The notes: generated from the letters alone by a model not told the origin. DNA of 64,000 bases from Streptomyces agglomeratus (GCF_001746415.1 NZ_MEHJ01000002.1:434001-498000), one strand, 5' to 3'; positions 27,162 through 35,855 are shown, counted from the first letter of the stretch. Made by a program: numbers and translations.

Positions 27162-27562
27162 GTGCAACAGAGAGATGAGAGCACCGACGGACCAGTCTGG
27201 TGGGTGAGATGCGGCGAGGATGTGCTCGGATCACTGTCTGCACCTTCCGGTGATCAGCCCTGGATGGTGGCTCGCTTTGAACCGTCCGAAGGCTGGGAAA
27301 GGGTTCGCCACCTCTTTGAAGCTCAGGCCGAGGCACGCAGGCTCGGTTTTCCTGAGGACGAAGTGGGGGCTCTCAAGGCGGTTCGGCGCGCCCGCCAGGA
27401 AGGCGCCAAGTACCTCGCGGCTGGCGCCTTCCTCGGCCTGCGGAACGTTGCCGCTCACGAGATGAGGTGACCTGGACCGAACAGGAGGCGTTGGAGCACC
27501 TGGCGACCTTGAGCGTCCTCGCCCGCTGGATCGAGCAGTGCGCTGTGGAGCGCGCCGCCTAG
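27162..27562 (+). pseudogene. TIGR02391/Ymh-like protein or toxin partner, frameshifted
   Basis: GTG 27162 has an excellent AGGAGG site. The frame gives DGPVWWVRCGEDVLGSLSAP, SEGWERVRHLFEAQAEARRL and EGAKYLAAGAFLGLRNVAAH. A base is then lost near 27463, after which TWTEQEALEHLATLSVLARW and IEQCAVERAA complete the protein in another frame. The LRNVAAH motif and the helix after it match the end of TIGR02391 proteins. Position after the toxin module makes an immunity role possible. The restored protein would be about 133 residues. Confidence 0.5.
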
Positions 27563-28938
27563 ACCCAAATCTCGTGCTCGTTGCGGTAGTGAGGCCACGG
27601 CCGCCCGGCCTGCCGTGCGGCGAGGACACCCTTGATACCCGCGACCCACGAGCCTGGTTGCAGTAGCTCAATCAGATAGCGGTCCAGCTCGGACCGGCGC
27701 ATCTGCAGCGTCCATCCCCGCGTCATCGTCAGACCGCCCGGAAGGGCCACGGACCGCAGCTGTTCCTGCTGGTGGATCTCCATGATGACCTCGCCCTGCT
27801 GGAGGTCCGCATTGCCCGGCGGGCGGACCCAGCGCGCGTCCAGGCCGGCGGCCTGTAGCAGGCGGGTCAGTACGGGACCGGAGGTCTCTACAGTCGCCAC
27901 GGCGTAGTCGCCGATCAAGCGGGCACAGGCCACCGGATGCAGCGGGTAGTTGGCCCAGGGCACCCGCAGCGGGTCGCGTGCCGTGCTGTCGAGGCTGGTG
28001 GCGTTGATGTTGTAGTCCTCGCGGCCGGCCGCAATCCCTGCCCGTTGCAGGGCGGTGCCGACTGTCCGCTGAAGGCGCTCGTTGAACTGCGCGGCGGAGA
28101 GTCCTTGCTGGGAGCAGCCGTACTGGTCGACGACGAACAGGGCCCGGCTGCCTGGCACCGCGGTGGCGTAAATGCCCTCGGTCGCGGCCCGCTCCAGGGC
28201 ATCGCGCAGCACGTCCAGGTGCGTGCGCAGTGGCAGGTTCAGGTCGTAGAGAAGCTCTGAGGCGTTGGTCCCTGGCAGCGGCCCGCCGTCCAGCACCGCT
28301 CCGCGGGCCTGGTTGATCCGCCGTAGCTGCGCGCTCTTGCTGTTCTTCGGGTTGGTCTTGATCTCTTCCGTGCGGGGCGGGTGCACACCGTCCCATACCG
28401 TCATGTCGCCGATGCGCAGGCAGTTGGTCAGGTCGTGCAAAAGCGCGAAAGCATCGTCCTCCTTACAGGCCCTCTCGAGGTGTTCGAGTTCTGCTGCCAG
28501 CCCCGCTTTGCCGTACATCGGGCCGGGCGACTGGTTGCGGCACAGAGCGAGGATGAACGGGCGGTGAAAGTCGAAGACGCGCCAGGCCAGCGCGTCACCG
28601 ACCGAGCGCAACTGGCGGGCCAGCCGCTCGCACACGTCGTGCTCGAAACGCCAGGTCGCAATGTCGGCGGGGTCGCGGCCTGATTGGAGCTCCGGGGCCT
28701 GCAGGTGCGGCTGCTTGCCGTTGCGCATCCGGGTGACGGCACGCTTGAACTCCCAGCGGTCCTTCTCCACCTCCAGCAGGCACGTGAGCAGGGCGCGTTG
28801 AAAATCGACCCCGGCCTCCACCGTCTCGCAGTCGCGGAGCTGTTGGATGAGCTGGACCAGGACCGGCTGCATCGCCTGATGGCGAGGGTGCATCACCATG
28901 TCGTCGGGGCTGTAGGAGTCGGCGCGGAACAAGCTCAT
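27559..28938 (-). CDS. Unknown large protein with possible PD-(D/E)xK nuclease core
   Basis: A 459-residue soluble protein from ATG 28938. No family is recognised. A helical N-terminal half (QPVLVQLIQQLRDCETVEAG, EFKRAVTRMRNGKQPHL) precedes LTNCLRIGDMTVWDGVHPPR then TEEIKTNPKNSKSAQLRRIN. The Asp followed by Glu-Ile-Lys resembles the D...ExK catalytic core of PD-(D/E)xK nucleases. Later parts include SRALFVVDQYGCSQQGLSAA and QQEQLRSVALPGGLTMTRGW. The gene is intact although its neighbours are broken, and it converges tail-to-tail (4-base overlap) with the TIGR02391-like gene. The ribosome site is weak (AGGATG). Confidence 0.7.
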   Translation of the reverse strand: MSLFRADSYSPDDMVMHPRHQAMQPVLVQLIQQLRDCETVEAGVDFQRALLTCLLEVEKDRWEFKRAVTRMRNGKQPHLQAPELQSGRDPADIATWRFEHDVCERLARQLRSVGDALAWRVFDFHRPFILALCRNQSPGPMYGKAGLAAELEHLERACKEDDAFALLHDLTNCLRIGDMTVWDGVHPPRTEEIKTNPKNSKSAQLRRINQARGAVLDGGPLPGTNASELLYDLNLPLRTHLDVLRDALERAATEGIYATAVPGSRALFVVDQYGCSQQGLSAAQFNERLQRTVGTALQRAGIAAGREDYNINATSLDSTARDPLRVPWANYPLHPVACARLIGDYAVATVETSGPVLTRLLQAAGLDARWVRPPGNADLQQGEVIMEIHQQEQLRSVALPGGLTMTRGWTLQMRRSELDRYLIELLQPGSWVAGIKGVLAARQAGRPWPHYRNEHEIWV

Positions 28939-28956
28939 CCTGCAAGTGTGGCGATC

Positions 28957-29400
28957 ACTGCGTTCCCCTGCTGTCGTTTTCCGAGCAGCCGAAGCCATGT
29001 TCGAAACCCCTGCGTACGGAATCAAGTTCTTCTGCCGCGCTACACAGGAAGCACAGCCGGGGTCCCAGAATCCTCCGCGAGGTCCAGCGCCTGGTTCAGA
29101 GTCAGCTTCGGCGCCCCGGCAGGTGCTTCCTCGCAGTCGACTGCGTGGATGACCTCACGGCCGGGACCGCGGCCGCCGTCCAGCTTCTGCAGGACCCAGC
29201 CCGACGGCCGGCGCTCCCCAAGGATCTGCTGCTCCGTCGACGGCGGCGGCAGTCAGGTCGTGGGGACATCGTCGTACGAGACGCCGGGCACGGGCTTCAC
29301 GTGGTCAGGGGCGTCCTGGAGGCGGCCGGTGACCTCCTGCCCGTCGGGCAGGACCACGGTGATGGGCGGCGACTCCTTGGGTGGCGTGTCCGCCACGACT
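28957..29400 (-). pseudogene. DUF6233-family protein remnant
   Basis: Minus-strand pieces read PPKESPPITVVLPDGQEVTG, GVSYDDVPTT (stop), then LGERRPSGWVLQKLDGGRGP, GREVIHAVDCEEAPAGAPKL and, after a frame change, LCFLCSAAEELD. These are consecutive blocks of the Streptomyces DUF6233 proteins, including the closing CxxC. A deletion in the first block, one stop and one frameshift make it dead. Confidence 0.7.
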
Positions 29401-30035
29401 ACGCCGCCTCCTGGCCCTCGCCGTCCTCACGTTCGAGGGCGTGCTTGAGCTGGGAGCGGGACATCGAGCCGTTCCGGCCCGGGGACCTCGCTCCAGAAGG
29501 CGTGCATGAGGATCACACTCGTGAGGTCGCCTTCCCCTTCCCGCAACATGGCGACCTCCTGCTGCTCCGGCTCCGATCAGCCCGGCGAGTCCGGGGATGC
29601 GCGTGAGGTGGCGAGCCAGTAGCCCTCGGGACGCTGCCAGGCCTCCATCGGTTTGACGGAGTACGGCAGCCGCTTGTACAGGGCGGTCGGTCGGCCCGTA
29701 CATGGAGCGCGTCCAGCTCCAGCAGCTCGACAGACCCGCCGCTGGCTGCACGAAGAACAGCAGCGGCACCCGGCAGATTCGAACCGCGACACCCGTTTTG
29801 CGCAAGAGCGGAGCTCCTCGCAGGCAAACTCACCCGCCGCCACCAGTACTGACGTCCAGCCTCGCCCGCCCTGCTCACGTGATCCTTCCTGACGATGTGC
29901 GGCCCTCTCCGGCATTTTGACGCCTTGCAGGATCCCGAGGGGCGGGCCACGTCCCCTCGCGAGGAAAAACTGAGTTAGGGCATGCCGGCAGCGGGGGCAC
30001 CGGTGAGCCACCTTAGGGACCGTGCTCGTCCCAGC
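29401..30035. other. Decayed coding region left of the origin
   Basis: Minus-strand fragments with coding character include MSRSQLKHALEREDGEGQEA (near 29470), MLREGEGDLTSVILMHAFWS (near 29550) and YKRLPYSVKPMEAWQRPEGY (near 29650). They overlap in different frames and none is a complete gene I can name. No RNA gene is seen. Confidence 0.4.
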
Positions 30036-30540
30036 TTCAGTCCCTCCGATTTAGTCCCTCCGTAAAGCGCCAGGTCAGAGCCCTGCTCTCGAGCGCCAAG
30101 GGACTGAAGGGACCCAACCTGAGGATTGCATCCAATTGTGTGTGCGTGTGTATGTGCGCGCAAGGTAAGGCAGTAGGAACGCTGGGCAGTTCATAACTGA
30201 GATTTTCAGTCCCTTCAGTCCCTGGTCCTGAGTGTGTCCCTGCTCTGACCTGCATTTTCATGGGGGACTGAACACAAGGGACTGAAACTGCCAGCCCTTG
30301 AGGTTCAACCCCTGACTCAGCTGTTCGGTCAAGTTGCCTCTAGTCAGAGGGCTCGGGGGTGAAGGCCGTTATCCGTCCTCCTCGGACTGCCCATCAGGTG
30401 CAAAATGCGCCAAACCTCGCACTCGTAGGGACTCAAGGGACTGAAGATCTGATACAAGAACAGCCCGGGCGACGGCTTGCGCTAGCATCTGAACCTCATG
30501 CGGAAACTCAGTCCCTACAGTCTCTGGTAGGGGCACTGAA
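30036..30540. repeat. Iteron cluster, putative replication origin
   Basis: Seven perfect copies of GGGACTGAA occur in both orientations: reverse at 30036, 30205 and 30214; forward at 30100, 30264, 30278 and 30437. Four copies with one mismatch lie at 30050, 30428, 30507 and 30532. Several are paired head-to-tail (30205/30214, 30264/30278, 30428/30437). AT-richer sequence with a TG-run lies between (30124-30157), unlike the surrounding GC-rich DNA. The cluster sits directly before the primase-polymerase gene, as plasmid origins sit before their replication genes. Binding by a plasmid initiator is inferred. Confidence 0.75.
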
Positions 30541-30609
30541 AGGCCGCTGAACTGGGATTTTCCTCCTGGACCGAACGCATAGCCACAGACCCTCGACTAG
30601 GATTCTCGC

Positions 30610-31692
30610 GTGCAGCGCCACGGTAGAAGCAGTTCCACAGCCCCGTCAGGGACTGTGAGGCCGCACGCCGTTGCCCGCTGGTGCGTCGAGAACGGGTGGC
30701 CGGTCCACCCGCTCGCTCCTGGCCGGAAGACCCCGGCTGCGAACTGCCCGGGATGTTCCGAGAGCTGGCACCCGGTCCAGGAATGCTCGTGCAGGGCTGC
30801 CGGCCGCTGGTGCCACGGCTTTCACGCGGCCACAACCGACCCGGTCCGTATCGACGCCTGGTGGCAAGAAGCCCCGGGCATGGGGGTGGGCGTCGCCTGT
30901 GGCCCTGCCCGGCTGGTTGTCATCGATGTCGATGCGCACTGCGCTGAAGTCCCGGACCGCAACCGTCTCCTGCCAGGCATCCCCATCCCCGAGCAGGTCG
31001 ACCTCACCGGTCTCACTTCTGGCTTTGACACCCTCGCGTTGCTGGCCGCCTTCCGACAGCAACCGAACCCCGCCGAGAACGAGCAGACACTGCGAGTACG
31101 GACGCCTTCCGGCGGCCTGCACATCTGGTACGCGATTCCGCATGACGGCGTCCGCTACCGCTCGTCGGCAGGGTCAAGCCCGAAGGTCGCGCTCGCCTGG
31201 CAGGTGGATATCCGAGCGGATAACGGCTACATCGTCGCGCCCATGAACCGCACCCCGGCCGGCACGTACACCCCCGTGGGCCCGGCCCGACTCCCCGGCC
31301 CCCTCCCGGCCTGGCTCGCACAGGAACTAGGGCGCACCGGCCACATCCTGACCGATACCCGGCCGCGCCCCACTGCCCTCCCCATCCCGCGCAAGGCCGC
31401 ACGCCGCAGCCCCACAAAAGCCCACCGGCTGCTCGACCCCCTGCTCACGGAAGTCACTGCATGCGCAGTCGTCCCGCACGGCGCCAGCTTTACGGAGAAG
31501 CTCAACCGAGCTGCCTACACAGCTGGAGGCCTCACCGCCGCAGGCCACCTGACTGAGGCCGAAGCGAGTGAACTGTTGGAGGAAGCAGCGCAGTCGGCCC
31601 GCCCGCATCAGATCCAGCGCAACCGCACGATCATCGATTCCGCCCTCGCCGCAGGCGCCACCCGCCCGCTCCATCTCCAAGGACACCCATGA
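30610..31692 (+). CDS. Bifunctional DNA primase/polymerase (Prim-Pol)
   Basis: A 360-residue protein from GTG 30610 (AGGA seven bases upstream). It is an archaeo-eukaryotic primase-type Prim-Pol: PGRKTPAANCPGC near the start, a Cys/His-rich stretch (CPGCSESWHPVQECSC), the catalytic strand GPARLVVIDVDAHCAE with acidic residues, TPSGGLHIWYAIP and WQVDIRADNGYIVAPM. It should synthesise primers or copy DNA at the plasmid origin. The C-terminal helical part begins near residue 255. Its stop overlaps the helicase start (ATGA). The iteron cluster just upstream suggests this operon initiates replication there and may be autoregulated through the iterons. Confidence 0.88.
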   Translation: MQRHGRSSSTAPSGTVRPHAVARWCVENGWPVHPLAPGRKTPAANCPGCSESWHPVQECSCRAAGRWCHGFHAATTDPVRIDAWWQEAPGMGVGVACGPARLVVIDVDAHCAEVPDRNRLLPGIPIPEQVDLTGLTSGFDTLALLAAFRQQPNPAENEQTLRVRTPSGGLHIWYAIPHDGVRYRSSAGSSPKVALAWQVDIRADNGYIVAPMNRTPAGTYTPVGPARLPGPLPAWLAQELGRTGHILTDTRPRPTALPIPRKAARRSPTKAHRLLDPLLTEVTACAVVPHGASFTEKLNRAAYTAGGLTAAGHLTEAEASELLEEAAQSARPHQIQRNRTIIDSALAAGATRPLHLQGHP

Positions 31693-33287
31693 GCAGCGCT
31701 GAGAGCCCGAGGTTCGACGCCATTGCCGCCGCTCAGCAGATGCTCGAGTTCACACTCCAGGAACAAGCCCGGCAGAGCGACGGCGTGGTAACCGCGAGCC
31801 TGCCCTCTCAGCAGGCCGCAGCCGTTTCCACCCGTGTGCACGCAACACCAGCGCACTCCGAGGCTGGGCTGCTGCCGGCGATACTGACGGACCGCGGCAA
31901 CGCGAAGCTGTTCGCTCAGCTCTACAGCGACCAGTTCCGTCACGTTGAAGGGCTCGGCTGGTACTCGTGGGACCAATACCGCTGGAAGCGCACCGGCGGA
32001 GAGAAGGCCGCTCTGTGGGCGGCGGGTGACATGGCCGAGCAGATGCCGGTCACCGACCCCCGCGGCGTCTTCTCCGACCGAGAAGTGCACCTGCACCGGC
32101 GCCGCACCATGTCGACCCCGGGCATGAAGGCCCTCCTCACTCAGGCCAAAGCCTCCCCAGCCCTCACCCTCGACCCCGACGTCCTCGATGGCGATCCCTA
32201 CGCCCTGTGCACCCCCGCCGGGGTCGTCGACCTACACACTGGCGAGCTGCGCAAACCGGACCCCTGCCGCGACATGCACTCGCGCGCCACGAGCGTCGGC
32301 CCCGAGAACATGCCGACCCCGCGCTGGCAGCGCTTCCTGCACGACACCTTCGGCGACGACGCCAAGGGACAGGAGACCATCCGCTTCCTGCACCTGCTGC
32401 TCGGCTACTCCATCACCGGCGACGTCGGCGCCCAGGTCCTGCCGTTCCTCTTCGGAGCCGGCGCCAACGGCAAGTCCGTACTGCTCGACGTGATGATCCA
32501 GGTCTTGGGCGACTACGCGGATGCCGCCCCGCCCGGGTTCCTGATGGAGAAAGGCAAGTTCGCCGAGCACTCCACCGAGCTCACCGAGCTGCACGGGCGC
32601 CGCATCATGGTGTGCAGCGAGCTCAAGCCCAACGACAAGTTCGACGAATCCCGGGTCAAGCTCTTGACCGGCGGCGACCGCATCAAGGCCCGCCGCATGC
32701 GCCAGGACTACTTCTCCTTCGCCCCCACCCACAAGCTCTGGCTGCTGGGAAACCACCGCCCGGAAGTCGGCACCGGGGGCCACGCCTTCTGGCGCCGTAT
32801 CCGCCTCATCCCCTTCGAGCGCGTCGTCCCCAACCACCGCAAGATCGACAACCTCGCCTTCGAACTCGTCCGCGACGAAGGCTCCGGTATCCTCCACTGG
32901 CTCATAGAGGGCGCCCAGAGCTACCTCCGCACCCGCGACCCCCTCACCGGCCCCGCCTCGGTGCGCCTGGCCACAGAGGCTTACGAATCGACCGAGGACC
33001 ACATCGGCCGCTTCATCAAGGAGTGCTGCACCCACAGGCCCGAGAACGCCGCTGAGGTCCGCGTAGAACAGGGACTCCTCTACGCCACCTACTGCACCTG
33101 GTGCAACGCCGGCGAAGGCATCCGCCCCGCCACCTCCCGCTCCTTCGCCAGTCGCATCCGCCAAGAGCTCGGCCTCGCCTCACCCGCGGACATGATGAAA
33201 TCCAGCGGCAGAAAGTACTACCCCGGCCTCGGACTGCTCACCGACACCGACGACGTCCCGCCCGAGAACGGGGCTGACAGCCGATGA
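31689..33287 (+). CDS. Superfamily-3 helicase (P4/D5-type primase-helicase)
   Basis: A 532-residue protein starting at ATG 31689 within the end of the Prim-Pol gene. The N-terminal D5-like region (ERLGWYSWDQY-type GLGWYSWDQYRWKRTGGEKA, FLHLLLGYSITGDVGAQVLP) precedes the SF3 ATPase: Walker A PFLFGAGANGKSVLLDVMIQ, Walker B HGRRIMVCSELKPNDKFDES, and motif C with the Arg finger PTHKLWLLGNHRPEVGTGGH then AFWRRIRLIPFER. A C-terminal winged-helix-like part has FIKECC and YCTWCNAGEGIRPATS. It would unwind the origin with the coupled Prim-Pol. Length is normal for the family. Confidence 0.92.
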   Translation: MSSAESPRFDAIAAAQQMLEFTLQEQARQSDGVVTASLPSQQAAAVSTRVHATPAHSEAGLLPAILTDRGNAKLFAQLYSDQFRHVEGLGWYSWDQYRWKRTGGEKAALWAAGDMAEQMPVTDPRGVFSDREVHLHRRRTMSTPGMKALLTQAKASPALTLDPDVLDGDPYALCTPAGVVDLHTGELRKPDPCRDMHSRATSVGPENMPTPRWQRFLHDTFGDDAKGQETIRFLHLLLGYSITGDVGAQVLPFLFGAGANGKSVLLDVMIQVLGDYADAAPPGFLMEKGKFAEHSTELTELHGRRIMVCSELKPNDKFDESRVKLLTGGDRIKARRMRQDYFSFAPTHKLWLLGNHRPEVGTGGHAFWRRIRLIPFERVVPNHRKIDNLAFELVRDEGSGILHWLIEGAQSYLRTRDPLTGPASVRLATEAYESTEDHIGRFIKECCTHRPENAAEVRVEQGLLYATYCTWCNAGEGIRPATSRSFASRIRQELGLASPADMMKSSGRKYYPGLGLLTDTDDVPPENGADSR

Positions 33288-33496
33288 CGACCGCAGACCC
33301 ATTGGGACGCCCGGCAGGACAGCCGTACGATAAACACCGCGTTCCCACCCCCACCCCAGGCCGGAACCCCGCAGGCGACCTCACACCGCTCGCGCACCAC
33401 CGGCTGGCAGGCTTCCCAAACCAGAAGCCAAGGAGCGCACACAGCAACCACGACCACCACACGGTCGGACGTCATGAGGAGGGGCTGCGGCCATGA
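33284..33496 (+). CDS. Small basic hypothetical protein of the replication operon
   Basis: A 70-residue, His/Pro/Arg-rich frame whose ATG overlaps the helicase stop and whose stop overlaps the next ATG. The sequence (PTPTPGRNPAGDLTPLAHHR, SAHSNHDHHTVGRHEEGLRP) looks disordered. Only the double overlap supports it as a real, coupled gene. Confidence 0.45.
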   Translation: MTTADPLGRPAGQPYDKHRVPTPTPGRNPAGDLTPLAHHRLAGFPNQKPRSAHSNHDHHTVGRHEEGLRP

Positions 33497-33873
33497 GCTC
33501 GCTACTGAACGAGAGCGATCTCGCCCACGAGAACGCAGTGGTATGGCTCGAGAGCCCCGACAACCTCGACTACGTACGCCAGGCCCTCGACAAGACCCCC
33601 CGACGCCGCGGCAAACCCCGCTACGCCCGTGACGGGCGACTGGTCGGCTACACCGAACTCGACGACAGCGCAGAGGCCGACCCCGACAGCGGCCTCCAAA
33701 AACGCCGCGTGTTCTTCCTCCTCCCGCACGACCGCGACACCGAACCCGAGGGCTCCTACAGCGTGGGAGCGCCAGGCGAAGCGGTGGACCCCCGCACCAT
33801 CGCGCCGAAAAAGGTCGGAGACAAGACCCCCCGGTCCCAGCGAGGCACTGCCGCAGCCATAGCGCTGCCCTAG
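33493..33873 (+). CDS. Hypothetical protein of the replication operon
   Basis: A 126-residue hydrophilic protein beginning MSSLLNESDLAHENAVVWLE then SPDNLDYVRQALDKTPRRRG and KPRYARDGRLVGYTELDDSA, with a core strand KRRVFFLLPHDRD. No family recognised. Start ATG 33493 overlaps the previous stop. It is the last gene before tpg (141 bases away), the position often taken by tap in linear replicons, but it is far too small to be Tap and has no HTH. A role in replication is inferred from position only. Confidence 0.65.
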   Translation: MSSLLNESDLAHENAVVWLESPDNLDYVRQALDKTPRRRGKPRYARDGRLVGYTELDDSAEADPDSGLQKRRVFFLLPHDRDTEPEGSYSVGAPGEAVDPRTIAPKKVGDKTPRSQRGTAAAIALP

Positions 33874-34014
33874 GAGCCAGCGCCCCTCGCCCTCGGCCGG
33901 CACCGCGCTGTGCCAGTCGCCGCCACGCCAGCCCCAGGGCTGACAGCCCACTGATCGCCCCTGCCGTGAACCCGCGAGGGTGATCACGATGTGCCTGTAG
34001 AAAGGAGCGCTCGG

Positions 34015-34572
34015 ATGGGCATCATCGGTGACAGCCTGGACAAGGCTGCGGCCAACGTCTTCACTCGCCCGATCCCGAAGTCCGCCGGTGCCCAGGTCCG
34101 GTTCCTCGTCAAGCGCGAGAAGGGCTCCACCCGCGCGGTCGCGCAGCGCCTGGGCATCTCCCAGCGCACCGTGGAGCGCTACCTCACCGGCCAGATCAAG
34201 AAGCCCCGCCCCGATCTGGCCGCCCGCCTCGTCGCAGAGGTGCGCAAGGACTGGCAGCCGCGCGTACGGGAGCGGGCGAAGAAGCACGCCGCGACGTCGA
34301 CCGGCATTGTGATCGAGACCCGGGCGAGATTCGGGTTCACCGCGGCGCCCGGTACGACGGACGACGCCCGGATCCGGCTCGTCACCCAGGCCCTGCCGCC
34401 CGAGTACGCAAGCCGGCTCTTCCAAGCCCAGGCCGCCGGCGCCGGGGAGCAGTCGCTGCGGCAGATCGCCGCCGAGGGACTGCAGGAGATTTACTTCCGT
34501 GACCGCGGCCGCCGCGCGGAAGGCCTGTCCGTGGAGTTCACCGACATCGACTACATCGAGCTGAACTACTAG
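34015..34572 (+). CDS. tpg: Telomere terminal protein (second copy, canonical)
   Basis: A 185-residue Tpg of standard length. Start ATG 34015 has AAAGGAG seven bases upstream. MGIIGDSLDKAAANVFTRPI then PKSAGAQVRFLVKREKG is the typical N-terminus. The HTH (RAVAQRLGISQRTVERYLTG), the STGIVIETRARFGFTAAPGT block, RIRLVTQALPPEYASRLFQA and the end VEFTDIDYIELNY all match. It should bind covalently to the 5' telomere ends and prime lagging-strand patching. The C-terminal half is close to the copy at 6.2 kb, but the N-termini differ. A terminator-like hairpin follows at 34721. Confidence 0.95.
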   Translation: MGIIGDSLDKAAANVFTRPIPKSAGAQVRFLVKREKGSTRAVAQRLGISQRTVERYLTGQIKKPRPDLAARLVAEVRKDWQPRVRERAKKHAATSTGIVIETRARFGFTAAPGTTDDARIRLVTQALPPEYASRLFQAQAAGAGEQSLRQIAAEGLQEIYFRDRGRRAEGLSVEFTDIDYIELNY

Positions 34573-34720
34573 TCGGGTTGCGAGAAGAGATCGACGGTCC
34601 CCGGATACTGGACTACGTGCTCGGTACTCCTACGCGCTCCGTGTTCCGGCCCGGTCCAACCGTTGCTGCGCGCGTACAGCTCGGCAGTCGCATGACACCA
34701 CCGCGTTGCGACGTCGAACG

Positions 34721-34755
34721 CCTGGCCCGGCTCCGCGATGCGGGGCCGGGCCAGG
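34721..34755. terminator. Bidirectional terminator-like hairpin
   Basis: CCTGGCCCGGC pairs with GCCGGGCCAGG across a 13-base loop, between the converging tpg and ricin-B gene. Confidence 0.8.
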
Positions 34756-34826
34756 CGGAACGTACCGCGGGCTTGCCAGGGGCGGCCTCGCAATCGAGCA
34801 CGCCGGGAGCTATGACGCCTTCGGGC

Positions 34827-35348
34827 CTACTTCAGTCCCCACTCCTGCTTTACGCGCTTGCTGTTGCTGTCGTTGTACTTGGTGATGGTCAGCTTCCTGC
34901 CGCTGCTGCTGGTCTCGGCGGTGAGGGCCTTTCCCGACCACTTATTAATGATCTTGCTGCCCTGTAGTGCCCAGCGCTGCTTCGTAGAGGAAGAGCTGCA
35001 GCCGTATTGCTTGACCTGTGTGCCCGACGCCTTTGAAGTCACGCCCATGCACTTGGCGGACTTCTTGTTTTTGATCGTGTAGAAACCCCTGCTGTCGCTC
35101 TTCAGCGTCCAACGCTGCTCCGAGCCGCTACCGCACCGCCGAATTATCAGAACGGCGCCACTGCTCTTCTTGCCATCGTTGGAGATGCACACGTCCTTGC
35201 CAGGAGGGGTCCCCCACACCTTGGCCAAGCGGACGTTGGTGTAGCTTCCGGTAGTCCCCGTCTCCGCGGCCACGGCCGGAGTTACTCCGCTACCGAGGAT
35301 CGCGGTGGCCGATGCGGCCAGAACGAGCGTACGGGCTGTCTTCTTCAC
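34827..35348 (-). CDS. Secreted ricin-B-type lectin domain protein
   Basis: A 173-residue protein with a signal peptide (MKKTARTLVLAASATAILGS to AVAAET). A single ricin-type beta-trefoil follows: KDVCISNDGKKSSGAVLIIR then RCGSGSEQRWTLKSDSRGFY, SAKCMGVTSKASGTQVKQYG then CSSSSTKQRWALQGSKIINK. The QRW motifs in repeats one and two are kept, and the third is QEWGLK. It probably binds carbohydrate outside the cell. ATG 35348 has GAACCTCTC-type spacing with AGGGAACC upstream. No catalytic domain is attached. Confidence 0.88.
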   Translation of the reverse strand: MKKTARTLVLAASATAILGSGVTPAVAAETGTTGSYTNVRLAKVWGTPPGKDVCISNDGKKSSGAVLIIRRCGSGSEQRWTLKSDSRGFYTIKNKKSAKCMGVTSKASGTQVKQYGCSSSSTKQRWALQGSKIINKWSGKALTAETSSSGRKLTITKYNDSNSKRVKQEWGLK

Positions 35349-35363
35349 GAGAGGTTCCCTTCT

Positions 35364-35855
35364 GTGGTGCGTATGTCCCGGACGCGGATCGCCGTTGTCG
35401 CGGCGGCGATCGGTGCCCTATTGGTTGGTTCGCTGGTGGCGCGTCATATGAGTGAGCCTGGGTACGGCATCGCGTCAGCCCCGCGAGCAGAGCGGCCTGA
35501 ATGCGAGCAGGCCGCTACCCGCTACCCCGATCGTCTTGCCGGGCAGAAGCTGAGCTTTTCCGGACGCCCTGGAGTCGCGGTGTGGGGCGACAACGCGGTC
35601 GTGCTGCGATGCGGACTCACGCCGCCTGCCCCGACCCTCGATCCGTGCGCCACCGTCAATGGCGTGGACTGGGTCTTCCGCGAGGGCCGTTCCGAAAATG
35701 GCAAGAAAGTGATCATCACGTACGGCCGCACGCCGGCTGTGGAGGCCGTGGTCTCTGACGAGGTCACCGCCATCGACACCGTCCTGGTCGACCTGTCCAA
35801 ACTGGTTGAGCCGATCAAGAAGTACACGAAGTGCCTGAACGCTGATGACCTGTGA
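35364..35855 (+). CDS. DUF3515 family protein
   Basis: A 163-residue membrane-anchored or secreted protein: N-terminal helix (RIAVVAAAIGALLVGSLVAR), then CEQAATRYPDRLAGQKLSFS, GVAVWGDNAVVLRCGLTPPA and CATVNGVDWVFREGR, the Cys pattern and VDW motif of DUF3515. Chromosomal members are usually about 160-190 residues, so it is complete. Function unknown. GTG 35364 is followed by an alternative ATG three codons later. It diverges from the lectin gene, so the 15-base gap and both 5' ends share a promoter region. Confidence 0.78.
   Translation: MVRMSRTRIAVVAAAIGALLVGSLVARHMSEPGYGIASAPRAERPECEQAATRYPDRLAGQKLSFSGRPGVAVWGDNAVVLRCGLTPPAPTLDPCATVNGVDWVFREGRSENGKKVIITYGRTPAVEAVVSDEVTAIDTVLVDLSKLVEPIKKYTKCLNADDL

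Noticed and set aside
32232..33164. 310-codon minus-strand frame
   Set aside because: Shadow of the SF3 helicase gene.
33493..33873. Considered as tap
   Set aside because: Too short at 126 residues and without the HTH of Tap; only the position fits.
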